Source of the DNA: Haematococcus lacustris
Taxonomy: Eukaryota; Chlorophyta; Chlorophyceae; Chlamydomonadales; Haematococcaceae
Length of the DNA stretch: 64,000 nucleotides
Assembly (NCBI GenBank): GCA_030144725.1
Contig: JASKMD010000024.1
Location: 7,986,160 to 8,050,159, forward strand
Direction: 5' to 3'
The notes under the pieces were generated by a model. That model had not been told where the DNA came from and did not search any database. It worked only from the letters and a program-made list of their open reading frames with translations. Positions within the stretch are counted from its first letter, which is position 1. Each line of letters starts with the position of its first letter. Of the stretch, positions 1-12,003 are shown piece by piece. The position numbers were made by a program, and so were the translations under genes.

Positions 1-530
1 CCCTCCCTCACCTGCCCCCCCCCCCCCCCTCACCTGCCCCCCCCCCCTCCCTCACCTGCCCCCCCCCCCCACCCTCGCCTGCCCCCCCCTCACCCTCACC
101 TGCCCCCCCCCCACCCTCGCCTGTACCCCCCCCACCCTCGCCTGACCCCCCCCCACCGTCACCTGCCCCCCCCCCTCCCTCACCTGCCCCCCCCCCACCC
201 TCACCTGCCCCCCCCCCACCCTCGCCTGGACCCCCCCCACCCTCGCCTGACCCCCCCCCACCGTCACCTGCCCCACCCCCTCCCTCACCTGCCCCCCCCC
301 CCACCCTCGCCTGGACCCTTCCCACCCTCGCCTGGACCCCCCCCACCCTCGCCTGCCCCCCCCCCACCATCACCTGCCCCCCCCCCCTCGCCTGCCCCCC
401 CCCCCTCCCTCACCTGCCCCCCCCCCATCATCTTTACCCCCCCCTCCCTCACCTGCACCCCCTCCCCCCTCGCCTGCACCCCCCCTCTCCCCCCTCTCCC
501 CCCACCCCCCGTCCCCCACCCCCACCCCCT
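1..530. repeat. C-rich minisatellite
   Basis: Tandem, imperfect units of the form CCCTCACCTG or CCCTCGCCTG separated by runs of 7 to 12 C. The repeat continues off the left edge of the window. The glycine-rich reading frames on the minus strand are produced by the repeat and are not credible proteins. Confidence 0.9.
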
Positions 531-549
531 CCTCCCTTGCCAACAGCTC

Positions 550-1729
550 GTGCCAACATCGCAGCAGTCCGGCTCCCAGCACCTGGTAGGTGGGCAGGCA
601 CAGGTGGTTTGCTGCACATGGGCCTTGTGCTGTACAGGACAGGGCGTTTTGGTATCTGGCTCAGACCCAGCGACCAGCTGCAATGTCTACAATACAACTC
701 CTTACCCAGGCGTCTTGTTTGGCCCCATCCCAGGCAATGGCAGCAACGTCACCTTCACCACCTGCTTTTCAGGTGCTACGGGCCGCCTGGTCAGCTCAGC
801 CAGTCCAGGGCAGTGTCTAGCTCAGCCTGGGGCATCACCTCATGCTCACAGCTCAGCTCACAGCGCTGCAGTTTTGTGCCCAGTGGCAACAGCTCCTGGC
901 GAGATGGTGTTGTTGGCTGCGGTGGTGGCTGCAGGAAACACTCGTTGGGACTCTTATCTTCAGTTGTTTGAGGCTGCCGATGCTACGGGTCTTAGATATT
1001 GTGGTGGCCCATTTGACTTCCCGGTGGGTGCCTGTCTCCGCCCTGCCATTCCCTGCCTTAGCCCTTGCCTGCTGATGGTAGCAGTAGGGCTCAGGCCTGA
1101 TTTCTCCTAGGTGGATCTCCCTCCCATCTGGGTCACCCCTATCATCACATTTGCTGTAGAGGCTCATGACTGAGATGACTTAGATGATGACGATGGCAGA
1201 GAAGCAAGGCTTGGCATGCGGAGGTGGTGGTGTTGTGGCATATGGACAGCATGCTGCAGACAAGCTACAGGCTTAGAGCCACAATAGGGGGAGGAGGGTA
1301 GGAGGGTCGTCTCTTCTCTTGCTTGATGGTGGGAGCAGGCCACGCCCCAGGCGGTAGCTCCTCCCTTAATGCACGCCGGTGAATATCAGAGTGATCTTGT
1401 TCTTCTTTCTTTCTTTTAGCATGCTGCAACTGCCATTGCCATGCTGCCATTGCTGTACTGGACCCTGCCGCCCTGACGGCTGGTGTCTAGGGGTTCTGGC
1501 ACTCTAATGCCTGCCCGCTTGCTTGGCTGTGCAGGTGGCCGCCAACGACAACATCTTCCCGTTTCCCTGCGACTTTGGCCCAGGGCTGCCCACCATGACC
1601 AACACCCTGAGGACTGGGACGACCTATTGGGTGGTGAGCACCCCTCAGCTGTGGGGCAACTGTCTGCTGCTCACCACCATTGCCGTCCACCACCAGGCCT
1701 ATTTCAGCACATATCACCCCTACAACTAA
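550..1729 (+). CDS. Possible 3' exons of a secreted Cys/Thr-rich protein
   Basis: Two open stretches look coding. The first opens after a CAG acceptor-like site at about 546 and contains a Cys/Asn/Thr-rich segment with NxT/S sequons (YNTTPYPG, GNGSNVTFTTC). The second follows CTGTGCAG at about 1534, contains FPCDFGPG and GTTYWVV, and ends at TAA 1727-1729. This composition resembles extracellular beta-sandwich repeats of algal cell-wall or receptor proteins, but I do not recognise a named family. The join between the two exons was not resolved and the 5' end lies in or beyond the C-rich repeat. It could be a decayed fragment. Confidence 0.3.
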
Positions 1730-3732
1730 GGGGGGTGCAATTTCTGAAAATACGGATTTGTTGTCTGGGACAGTTGATGAATTCCTGCCCCCCTCTTTGG
1801 GCGGTGGCACAATAGATGTTGGCATGAAAGGCATGCTTTAGGGCCTGCGCTCCCTGACCAGCTGCTGCAGGTGGGCCACAGCAGCGGGAGGGCCTGGTTG
1901 TGAGGGCCGTAGCTAGTGCTCAGTGGGCTCACGACCAGCAGGGCCGGGGCCAGGCCAGCAAGGCAGTAGCAGGGAAGCTGGGAGGGCTGTGGGGCGTGTT
2001 TTATAGTCGGTGGGCGGTGGGGTCAGGGTGATGGGTGGGGTCAGGCAGGGAAGGCTGGGTCAGGCGGCCACAGCCTGAAGCTATGAGTGTGATAGTCCTG
2101 CGGTGGTGTGCCAGGTATCATTAAAAACACTCCTTCAGTGAGCAACAGCTTGGACGGTGTTTCGTGCACACAACCTGTTGGGCCTGGGCCTTGGGTTCTG
2201 AATCTCGCAGCTTCTTGAAACCCATTGCTGGGTACTCCTTGCCTAGGGCGAGTGCCCTTGCTTGGAGGTTAAGGTCTGCAAAGCTCCCTAGGGGTGGCCA
2301 GGTTCACCTTGAGGCACCACACAAAGCCCCGCACTGGCGCCCGCTGGCTCTAGGCTGACCGCAACAAGCGGTCCCCAACCGGCCTTGCAGGCCTGCAGGG
2401 CTTGTTGTTGTTAAGCTATCTGTCATAGGGTTGGGTGCTGGGTGCTGGTGTGGACCTCATCCACCGTCACCGCCTTGCCACGGCTTGCCGCGGTTGAGTC
2501 TCTCCACCACCTTGCAGCAGGCCGGCAGCACGGCCATGGCCCCCCACCCACCCCGCATGCCAATGTCAGCATTGCCAAAGAACACTACCAGCTGCTTGCG
2601 GTAGCCTCTGGCTGCCCCTTGCTGTGTGTTATTGCACGCTCTCCACACTGTAGCAGCCTGCAGTGGGGGTGGGTGACCCTGCGCTAAGGCTGCACTGAGC
2701 TCAAGTATGGCATGCTTGAGGTCTCACCTCGCTCCAAACAAAACCTGGTGCGCCGCTGTCAACAACATGCTGTGGCATCATAACATGGGCATGCTAGCAT
2801 GGGCAGTGGGGTGCACATCAGTAGATGTGAGCTGATGTAACAGTGATGCTGAGCGGTCAGGATGCATGGCCGGCTGCAAACCAAAATCTGACTGCAGCCG
2901 CCAAGTACATCGTGCTTTGCGGCTGATGTTGTCGCTCTGGCTGATTACATCCTCGTAGAAACCCTCAACTAGCGTGGCAGTGTTGTGTACTTCGTCAGGA
3001 AGCTGGCATCACTAAACCCGTCACTAGGTCAAGACTCCAAAAGTGTTCCAACGAAGTCCTGACAATATGCAACACTCATGCCAAAAACAACTACCGACCG
3101 TCATGACAAGTTGGGCATGACTAAACCAGATCTCGCATGAAGGGTTGGAAAGGTCTGCATGCGCATTCAAAACACATGCATAGTAGATTTATTGCAGAAT
3201 TGTGACAACTGACTTGCTGTAGCGGATGCGCTGAGTTTGGATCCAAGTACTAGGAGTGCAACCACATTGGGCGGGCAGGACAGCCTTCCAACCAGGCTTA
3301 CACAACTGTCGTTCCCAGTGAGATTTTTAGTCTGGGCACTAAACAAATCTTGCACTGCTTGTCACGCACTGGCTGGCTGGCTGCCCTAGTTCCTATGATG
3401 GTGTGCCCCTTTGTGCAAGCCTTGTGCTCCTGTGCGAGTAGTATCGCCCACTCACCTAGAAGGGGCCATAAGGGGACTCGCTGGGAATGTTTGTATGCCA
3501 CCTACTGGGTGGGCAGCTGTAACCATCCTTTACAATCTCTCATACTCACATTTCATGAAAAGTCACTTTGGTCACTCTGGTAAGGGTCACAGCCCGACAC
3601 CTGGTCTAGCAACTCCCCGACGACTGAGAATTACACTGTGGCCCAAGAGAGTCTTGTGCTCCCCTAGGTCACAACAACCTACATACCAAGTTCCAGACCT
3701 GAACTCTCAGGTTTTGCAAGCCAGCCAACCAC
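1730..3732. other. No gene seen
   Basis: Only short, unconserved open frames on both strands and no tandem repeat. The first part may be 3' UTR of the preceding exons. Confidence 0.5.
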
Positions 3733-4264
3733 TTATTCGCCGGAGTGTACCAATATCGTGGCTTCAAGCTCTTGGCAGTTTGGGACCACTATGTTCTTTC
3801 CTTTGGTGGAGTACAACCCATGGTGATCTTGATCATACTGATCCATTGTGCTGATATCAGCAAAGGTGTCATCCGCTGCATACGCTGCCAGCAACTGTTC
3901 TGTCATATTGACAGCATGCAGAGGGTGCAACGGCTGTGACCAACTGTGGCTGCGGCTCCTGCTCCGGCTGCTGCTCAACTAGCTGTTGCTGCACAATAAC
4001 TTCCTCCCACTCCAAAAGGCGCTTCCTGCTCCTGGTCATAACCATGACAGGGTTAATGACAGGGGTGTCAGGTATGCGTGACAGGGGGTCAGCAGGGTTA
4101 GTATCACCAGGAAGATACTCAATGATGATGATGTGGCTTACACCGCTTAAGCCGTCAGCCGTTAGGCTGCTAGGCCGCCCTCCCCCTCTAGGGGTTCGGG
4201 ACTTTCTGTAACGCACTTCAATGCAAGGTGCACAAGCAAACGGAACTCGTGGTAGTGCACTCAA
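3733..4264 (-). pseudogene. Chromovirus (Ty3/gypsy) pol fragment: RNase H end and integrase N-terminus
   Basis: Minus-strand frames contain EYLPGDTNPADPLSR, the signature found just after RNase H in Ty3/gypsy polyproteins (normally N-x-ADxLSR). A second frame has LLAAYAADDTFAD followed by GLYSTKGKNIVVPN, the start of the integrase zinc-binding region. The two signatures are in different frames, so at least one frameshift separates them. The piece lies downstream of, and separate from, the integrase/chromodomain fragment at 5816-6607, so it is a rearranged or second copy. It belongs to a different family from the intact chromovirus at 34-52 kb. Confidence 0.7.
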
Positions 4265-4892
4265 AGATGAAATGCATGGCGTAATCCACTACCCCCTTTG
4301 TGCATCTTGTGCATGTGCGATCAATGGAAATTACCCCCTCAAACCGAGCCTTCTCCACCCCCAGACCGCTGTTGCCTAACCTGAACCTAGTCAAGCTCAT
4401 GCGCACTTATGTAGATAGTTGTCTGTTAAGCAAGTGTGCCATGTGATTGATGCCAATGCCGTCCCCATGCTTGAACCATGCTGCATACGAACATCTCTTC
4501 CGATGCACCGTCTCAGGCGGTCTACGGTCTCCCTCAAACCCAACCCAACGCCTCCCCCACCTCTCGAGCCACTTGCCTTCCAAAGCCTTGGTGCCTAGGA
4601 CCATGTCCGGGCTCAAGGTAAACTCACCCCCCATCAACTCTTTGGCGGCCAGCTGGAACTGAGCACTCCAGCTGGCCTGGCAACTCCTGCCTAACTCCAC
4701 ATCTGCCTTGATGACCCTCATTAGCAGGTCACTGTGGGAAAGTTTGGCAGTGTTTGTAGCGTTCAAATGTTTGAATTTCTTGTCGGGCGCAGGATTTCTT
4801 GTCGGGCGCAGGACCCCCCTTGACATGTGTTCTAGTGCTGTTGATATGCTTGAGAGTGCTGGTATGGCTTTTGGGCTGCCCTTGCACCACAA
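4218..4892 (-). pseudogene. LINE-type retrotransposon C-terminal fragment
   Basis: Minus-strand frames carry the LTRFRLGNSGLGVEKARFEG motif followed by C-x2-C and DYAMHFIFEC. This matches the C-terminal zinc-knuckle region downstream of reverse transcriptase in many non-LTR elements (RFRLG...GR...R.C..C...E...H.LFEC). The frame from 4892 to 4407 upstream would be the linker after the RT domain, but no RT catalytic motif is present. Stops and frame changes show that it is dead. It abuts the gypsy fragment at 3733-4264, so one inserted next to or into the other. Confidence 0.5.
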
Positions 4893-5815
4893 CAGCGTGC
4901 AACTCGTGTCGCGTCACCCCATGTCAGTTTTTTATGTTTTTTTACTTTCTTGACAATTTTTCAGAGTCCAACCAGGACGTCAAATGATTAACTGCCAGTT
5001 CTGTGCTGCTCCTTGTGTGGGCTTCTAACGTCTAATCAGGACAGAAGCGCGATGTCATCATGTTTGGGCCGTTTCATGAGTGGGCGGTCAACTTTTTCCC
5101 AGCTCAGTTTCTACATGTTTTTGACCAATTCTTGCTGCTCCTGGTTGCTCGGAAGCCACAGACATCAATGATCAGAACATCCTGTGCAACATGAAAAATC
5201 AAATGTCCGTCGCGGGTTGGGGGCAAGTTGCGAAATTGCAGGTTCATCAGCAATCCGCCGTCGCGGTCACGCCCCCAGCTTGGGAGATGGTTTCGATGCG
5301 TGCTGGGACGCAGCAGCACTGTCGCGTGCTGACCTGAAAATTTAAAATGTGTGTCGCGGGTTGGGGCCAGCCACCCGGCAAATCGTTGGGGCTGGCTGCA
5401 CTCTATTTAGGCCATAAGCAGCTCATCGCACCAATCGGCGGCCTCATCCGTGCAGAAATGAGTAAGAAAGGTATCTCTTGAGCCACGGGGGTGCAGCCAA
5501 TGGCGGGGGTGATCAGAATCGGAACGCTACATTCCTCCCCCTCCTATGGGATGGTTGTTCCGCCCATAGGCCATCATGGCATGGACTCGCAGTACCATGA
5601 CCGCTGTTTGGAACTCCTGCCCATCCAGATGCAAGTCGCTCTCGGGAGTTTATGGTCACCATGGACCCTTCCAGCCCAGACTCACAGAGCCAATGGACGC
5701 TGGGCACCAGACAAGCCAGACTCACATGAGCAGCTGGACACATAGCACACCAAGGCACATAGCATGCAGCAAAGCAACCAGCACGACTACATGGAGCCCA
5801 TGTCCCACATTTAAA
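4893..5815. other. No gene seen
   Basis: Holds a short direct repeat TTGTCGGGCGCAGGA near 4789-4812 at its left edge. There is no supported coding region. Confidence 0.4.
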
Positions 5816-6607
5816 TCACAGCAAGCCATGCCGAGCCTTATACAAGTTCACGCAGTCAGGGGCATTTGCTAGATTGTTGGCTGGCTCCCAGGTGTTGTCA
5901 GAGTCATCATAACCCTTCCACTTGACGAGGTAATCATTTGTTTTACCTGCACGCACATGCCGGTGGTTCACAATGCGCTCTACTTCATATTGTGGGGAAT
6001 CATCCAACCAGCCCAGCTCAGTGGGAGGTAGACGACCAAAGTTGCCCTCATAGGGTCTTAACAGCGACACATGGAAGACGGGGTGAATCCTGGACATGGC
6101 TTGTGGCAGGGTCAGCTTTACAGCGTCTCTACCCACATGAGCCTCAATCCTGAAAGGCCCCCCATACCGTGGCAGCAGCTTCCTGGCTTTGCCCACCATG
6201 TTTCGCAGATTCATGGTACTAAGCAGCACACGATCACCCACTTGGAACATACTGTCCGCGGATTTCCTGTGTGGATTAGCGTCATTTGACTGCCGACTTT
6301 GTGCCAGTTTCATACATCTCCAGGCTTCTTGAACACCTTTCTCTCAGCCATCAGAGAAGAACTGGGCCATGGGAGGTGGCAACCGAGGTAACTCATGGGT
6401 CACCGGTGTCACTGGGGACTGTCCATAGTTAATCAGGAAAGGTGTAGACTTAATTCTTTCTTGCCATGAGTTATTAATTGCAAACTCGGCGAACGAGAGG
6501 TGTTTAGGCCAGTCTCGTTGAGAGATATAATGCCGAAGCATCTCCTCCAACACTTTGTTGTACCGCTCAACCTGCCCGTTTGACTGGGGGTGATAGCTAA
6601 ATGGCGA
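5816..6607 (-). pseudogene. Chromovirus pol fragment: integrase end and chromodomain
   Basis: The minus strand reads from SYHPQSNGQVERYNKVLEEM (the part of the integrase core around the catalytic Glu) through INYGQSPVTP. A stop or frameshift follows at about 6346, then the integrase C-terminal [15 protein letters not shown] module, and finally a chromodomain ([10 protein letters not shown] ... [17 protein letters not shown]) ending at 5816. Reverse transcriptase and the first two integrase catalytic residues are missing, because the sequence upstream of 6607 is unrelated. It is clearly a chromovirus, distinct in sequence from the two copies at 34-52 kb and without their PHD finger. It is a dead remnant. 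Confidence 0.85.
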
Positions 6608-6809
6608 AAGGGAGCTCATCTCGGAAGCCATCAGCGTGCAACGGTTGATGAGGCAGATCCTGGTGGATGCGATGGTCATCAAAGACATTGCCCAGAGTCA
6701 GACCCTCCCAACTCCCAAGAAAGCCATGTACACAGCCTTGTCATGCATGTCCCGGTGCCGAGACGTGTGCGATTGGCGTAGCACCGTGCGGCATGCGATG
6801 ACCGCTTAG
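6603..6809 (+). pseudogene. Fragment of the unknown family found in the 13-16 kb palindrome
   Basis: A 68-residue open frame ending in TAG contains ELISEAISVQRLMRQ and LVDAMVIKDIA, nearly the same as the minus-strand ORF at 16144-16392 (ELILEAISVKRLIKQ, LVDAMVIKDIA). After that the two diverge. Its left end overlaps the broken end of the chromovirus integrase fragment, so the breakpoint lies at about 6603-6607. Function unknown. Confidence 0.55.
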
Positions 6810-7764
6810 TCTGCTATACGCCCGTAATGCCAGGAACCCCGTAAACGAAAAAAATGCGCCCACCAATCAGCCGGTCGCTCTCACCACATCGCGCAGCGCA
6901 AGTCAGCTATGGGAGTGCTTCGCAATACCGTGGTTGCCTCCTAATGCTCTAAAGGCAAGTACAGCCGGCGCTTGTGATTCCTCCCGCCTCAATCAACCCG
7001 ACAGTGTTTCCTGGATGTAGACGCGCACCCAGTTCTACTTCTGTGAATGCTTACTCGTTGATGGGCCTAACGCTTAGATATACCTTCCACTTCAAGGTAA
7101 ACACTGACTGTGCAAGCATGTCCAGCCTACAACAAGCTTGCTATGTTGCTGTTGATGAGTATGCCATATCAAGGAGAGTGACTTGCCCTTGCTACCGCTC
7201 TCAATGTAGACAAAGCATAGGTAACCAGGCAGTTATCCACTTCGTGCATAGCTACCCCCATCACCATCTTTGGCTATTGTTGCAGGAGCCCTCTTACTAG
7301 CAACACCACCACCACCACTACCACCACTACCTCCTAGCCTACCACCACCACCCAGCCCAACCCTCCTACTTCATCCCCTCCCTCCACCCCCCCCTTGACA
7401 TAGCAGCCCTCTCCCTAAACTCCCCAGCAGCCAAGAGCAAGCCCCCTCTCCCTGCTACAACCTGCTAGTAAGTTACTTTAACGCAGCATCACTTTGCCCA
7501 AACCTGCCCTGCCCTGCACCATGTGCCTACCACCACCCCCTCATAGTCTCTACACCCATGATGGCATCCTCAACCTTCATTCCCAGCCTTATAGTTATAG
7601 CCATAGAGTTATCCTCCGTATGCATAGCTACACCCCTACACCATTGTTGCCAACTGTTGCATGAGCCCACAGTCCAATATCCAATCTCAGCCGCTACCAC
7701 CACCACCACCACGATCACCACCACCTCCTAGCCTGCCTCCACCTCCAGCTCAGCCAGCCATCCT
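6810..7764. other. No gene seen; CAC-rich stretch
   Basis: Around 7300-7400 and 7690-7740 are short imperfect (CAC/CCT)n runs. The frame that becomes coiled-coil coding at 7765 may extend back to about 7661. Confidence 0.4.
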
Positions 7765-8568
7765 ATGGGTGGTCTCAGCAAACGCACCAAGGCCGGTAGG
7801 GCCAACCGTGCTCTGGGGCATGCTCTTGCGGCAGCAGCTCAGCAACAAGAAACTCTCATGTCTGCTGCCACAGAGGCAGCTGCTGCCACAGAGGCAGAAC
7901 TAGAAGAGGCCAGATCTCAGCTTCGCTCATGCCCGAGTGTGAACATGCGCACCGCCACCGACCTGCAAGTGTGCCAAGAGCAATTGCACCAGTCCCAACA
8001 AGCGTTGTTGTAGTCTGAGAACGAGGTGCTTGCCTTGCAAGTGTCTTTGCACCGCTGCCGAGCAGAACTTTCAGCTGCAAAACAAGAGCTGGCAGCATGT
8101 AAGGGCAAGGTCAGGAGCATGGGAACCCAGCTGGCGGTCACGCGTGCACAGCAAGCAGCAGCTAGGAGGGCCATGCCCAAGGACGTGCGAGACAAGATGT
8201 CTTGGCTGCACCGCACTCAGGTGTCACTTAACACCTTGAAGCGTTGGCATGGCAAGCGGGGTGCACCACCGTGCACACAAGCAGCCAACCCAGCAGCAAC
8301 ATTGAAGGCACCCCCTCCCCCCCGCCACAATGAGCGTGACACCCTGACAGGAGCTTACACTGCAGCCTATGCATGCAGCAATGCGGCGTTGTCGACTCTG
8401 CCCAACGTGTCCTGCCAGCAGCTAGGCCCGCTCCGCACAACTGTGGTGGCTGCAGAGTTTCCGGATGCTCCACCTCAACCTCAAGCCGGGCCTTCCACAA
8501 TGCGCCGGCACCAAGAGCGAAGCGCCAGCAGTTCATGTCCAGATGGATGGCTGCACCATCAACAATGA
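7765..8568 (+). pseudogene. Coiled-coil protein with one in-frame TAG
   Basis: A single plus frame runs from ATG 7765 to 8568, interrupted only by TAG at 8011-8013. The predicted protein is Ala/Gln/Glu/Leu-rich with heptad-like spacing (LEEARSQLRS, CQEQLHQSQQ, CRAELSAAKQELAACKGK), suggesting a long coiled coil, then a Pro-rich tail. The sequence stays coil-like on both sides of the TAG, so this is one gene that acquired a stop, or an unrecognised intron. The frame at 8465-9050 overlaps it and probably continues the same transcript after splicing or a frameshift. Family not recognised. Confidence 0.45.
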
Positions 8569-9559
8569 CAAGGTTGTGCTATTTTGTGCAAGTGCGTCCA
8601 TCCCAGCTTCTGTCCCCTCCCCGCCCACCTCAAGCCTGACTGCTGACCAGCCCCCGCCCGCCCAAGGCCCGGCCTTGTGTCGAGTGCTTGATATCCGCAA
8701 GTGCCCCGACAGCACTGCGGCCGTACAAGCACATGATTTGGAGCAGCTACTCAAAGAGGCAGATCTGGGGGGCAGCTACTCAAAGAGGCAGATCAGAAGC
8801 AATGTTGGGCGCATGGGTGGGCTTGTCGCCCTCGTCAACGGTTCCCGCAGGCTTCAAGACCTGGCCCCAATCATGTTCTGGCCTTGCCTCAGCCATCTTT
8901 ATCACAATGTATTGCACAAGGGGCTGACAGCGTGGTGCAAGGCAAAGGACCGTGGGCGGCAAGGGTTGTTTGCCGAGGTCGCATTTGGCATTGAGCGGCT
9001 TTGCAGCCTCATATTCATGGGGCATTGGGATGGACTGCCCAACATGGGGGCACTCCTACAAATTAATCCCTGCGTCCGTCCCTACGTGTTGACCGACCTT
9101 GTCCGATCGGGCTGAAATTTTGATAGATGGTAGTTTGCAGAATATAAAACATATTTTTAAAAAATCAAAGGCGGCTGCGCCGTGCCCTGTGGCTAGAGTG
9201 CAGGGATGAGTGCAGGGATAGGTTGTGGGCCACAACGCAACAACTGTAGATTTTTTCAAAATATTATTCTTGCAGAATATCTGAGGTATAGGGAAAAATA
9301 TAGGCGTCCTTATTTTCTCATATTGGGGGGTTGGATGTCTAGGGGTAAGGGGTCAGGCGCGCCGGTGTTCAGAGGTTACAATCGCATGCGTGCAGACGTC
9401 AAGGCCTAGCGAGCTGCACGAAATGAAAGAAAAAAATCAATCGCTGCACCATGCCAATGCCAAGCCACACACAACATGCCTTGACTCGTGCTGGCACATG
9501 TCGGGATGGGGGGTGTCTCCCATTGTTAAAGCCACTGGGAGGAGCGTTGCTGCCTGCGG

Positions 9560-10250
9560 GGTGGTTGCCATAGGACATAGCAACAGCAGCAGCAACACCG
9601 GTAGCAGCGGCAACACTGGCAGCAGCAGCAGCGGTGGCAACAGCAACTGCAACACTGGCAGCAGCGGCAACACAGGCAGCAGCAGCAGCAGCGGTGGCAG
9701 TGGCGGCAGCAGAGCAACACCGGTAGCAGCAACGGCAGCATTGACAACACTAGCAGCAGCGGCAACACTGGCAGCAGCAGCAGCGGTGACAGTGGCAGCA
9801 GCGGTGGCAACAGCAACGGCAACACTGGTAGCAGCGGCAACACTGGCAGCAGCAGCAGCAGCGGTGGCAGTGACGGCAGCAGAGCAACACCGGTAGCAGC
9901 AACGGCAGCATTGACAACACTAGCAGCAGCGGCAACACTGGCAGCAGTAGCAGCGGTGACAGTGGCAGCAGCGGCGCAGCAGCAGAAACACCGGCAACAG
10001 CGGCAACACTGGTAGCAGCGGCAACACAGGCAGCAGCAGCAGCAGCGGTGGCAGCAGCAGGAGCAACACCGGTAACAGCGGCAGCAGCAACGGCAGCATT
10101 GACAACACTAGCAGCAGCGGCAACACTGGCAGCAGCAGTGACAGTGGCAGCAGCAGCAACACCGGCAGAAGCTGCAGTGGCAGCAGCAGCTAAAGCGGCA
10201 GCAGCAGCAGCAGTATTGGGACTAGCAGCAGCAGCAGTCTTAAAGCGGTG
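9560..10250. repeat. GCAGCAGCGGCAACACTGGC-type minisatellite
   Basis: Imperfect tandem array built from GCAGCA and GGCAACACTGG blocks, with a higher-order repeat of about 170 bp (blocks near 9715 and 9890 nearly repeat each other). It yields long Ala- or Leu/Pro-rich frames on both strands, which are artefacts of the repeat. Confidence 0.85.
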
Positions 10251-10259
10251 CAGTCTGAT

Positions 10260-11330
10260 GTGCTCCATGGTGATGTAGGTTGATGACCAAGCATCAGCAA
10301 GTGGTGGCAGAGCAGTGCACAGGGATGACAGAGAGCGCGGCACTCACTTGGCACATAGATGCACATGGCAGCACACAGCAGCTTGGGCCTTTTGAAGTAT
10401 GCGTTAAAAATGACAAGCGCGCGTTAAAACTGCCAACTGCATGGGCACAGATTACATCTCATGAGCACATGTTGAAATGTTGGGACACATAATATCATGC
10501 AGGGGCATGTATTGCAACAGATCTAGGCTGCTCTTCACTCCCGCTACTGCACTTGCTACCACCGTTCAGTGTTTGCTGCAACACCGCTTGCAATTCTCAC
10601 CTGCTGGGGTGCTGCGTCCTGGGTCGCTGGGGCAAGACCCCAGCGCTGCTTAAGGGCTGTATATTCAGAGTAATTCAGCAAGCCGACCAGGTCTCGTCGT
10701 CGGCGTCGGCGTCGTTGACAACGACCACCTCCTTTGCGTTTGCCGCTTGCACACTTGCATGTGTCGCTACGTTGACATTGGCAATGGGTTGACGGGGTGA
10801 TAATGCGGGCTGATGATGGCTGAGGCTCCAAGTACGGTGCGGCTATGGTCAATTAGTTCGCAGGTGCTTTAAATCTGCTATCTCGCTAGCTGTTGCAGGG
10901 GGGCCACTGCTCGTTGTTGTGTCGCTGCCGCATGTGATAGCTGAAGCTGACTTGCGGCCACCTGACAATTGAGCAGCTTGCATTTTCCAATGTGGCTGCC
11001 TGGCTGTGCGGCTGTAGGGCTGTGCGGTTGTCAGGTTGTGTGGCAGTCCCTGTCGACTAGACTTCTTGACTTCTTTTGAACCGGTCACACGTCAGTGTCC
11101 GCGCAAGCCGTGCAAGCCGCGCAATTGTGCAAGTCAGTCAGATAGAATCATACCCCAAATGGTGTCCGGAAAGGCAAGTTGAGGCTGTCGAATGATTCAC
11201 AGCAGCGAAGTGCGCTTATGCGTTTTTTCGAGCGGCAGGACACACGTCAGTGTCCGCGCAAGCCGTGCAAGCCGCTCAAGCTGAGTAAGCCGCGAGGGTT
11301 GGAAAAGGCTGACCAGGCTGTCGATAAGTG
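10260..11330. other. Interior of the TIR element, no gene seen
   Basis: Only short frames. The motif CACACGTCAGTGTCCGCGCA followed by AGCCGTGCAAGCCGC occurs twice (about 11085 and 11240). Confidence 0.45.
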
Positions 11331-11335
11331 TCGAC

Positions 11336-11760
11336 CGGCAAAGCATAATGGTCGAGCGGCAAAACATAATGGTCGAGCGGCAAGTGCACTTTTTGATAAT
11401 GGTCGAGCGGCAAAGTGCACTTTTTGATAATGCTCCAGCGGCAAATGACAGCGTTGGTCCAGCAACTGCGTTGCGAATGCGTTGATCGTAGTGCTGGTCA
11501 ACGTGGGATAGGGGCGGTCAACGTGGGACGGGTATACTGCTACTACTATTGCTACCTCTACGTTGCTCAACCGACTCTAGGCGATAGCTTAGCGGACGTG
11601 CTACCTGGCTGGCATGTATACTTACAACTGCCAGGCTGGCGACCGGCAAAACATAATGGTCGAGCGGCAAAGCATAATGGTCGAGCGGCAAAACATAATG
11701 GTCGAGCGGGAAGTGCACTTTTTGATAGTGGTCGAGCGGCAAGCACGCTTCTCGCATACG
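11336..11760. repeat. Two blocks of a 20-bp repeat (AAACATAATGGTCGAGCGGC)
   Basis: Tandem copies of AAAACATAATGGTCGAGCGG lie at about 11336-11440 and 11640-11760, with the variant unit AAGTGCACTTTTTGATAATG interspersed in both. The blocks are about 200 bp apart. Confidence 0.8.
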
Positions 11761-11889
11761 TTGCGGGGGAGCCTGTGCGTGGCTGCGTCTAGCGGCTGTG
11801 TTGAAAAGGGTTGCATACAGTGTTGGTCAACGGTGGCGGTTACGGGATTGGGGAACCTCAGATATACCAGATAATCGCCGTTACCTCTC

Positions 11890-12003
11890 GCATTATGCGA
11901 ACTAATGGTCTCGTCCTCGGCTCTGCTACCATACATCCCTCGGCTACGCCTCGGGATGTATGTCCGCGCCACCTCGGCCTCGGCCATTATTTTCGCATAA
12001 TGC
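11890..12003. repeat. Fold-back (palindromic) element with loop TCGGCTACGCCT
   Basis: Outer arms GCATTATGCGAA and TTCGCATAATGC, and inner stem CATACATCCC / GGGATGTATG, close around the loop TCGGCTACGCCT. The same loop, with different stems, is found in the palindrome at 25242-25398, so this is a family of small hairpin elements. It lies inside the 9051-12132 element. Confidence 0.7.
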
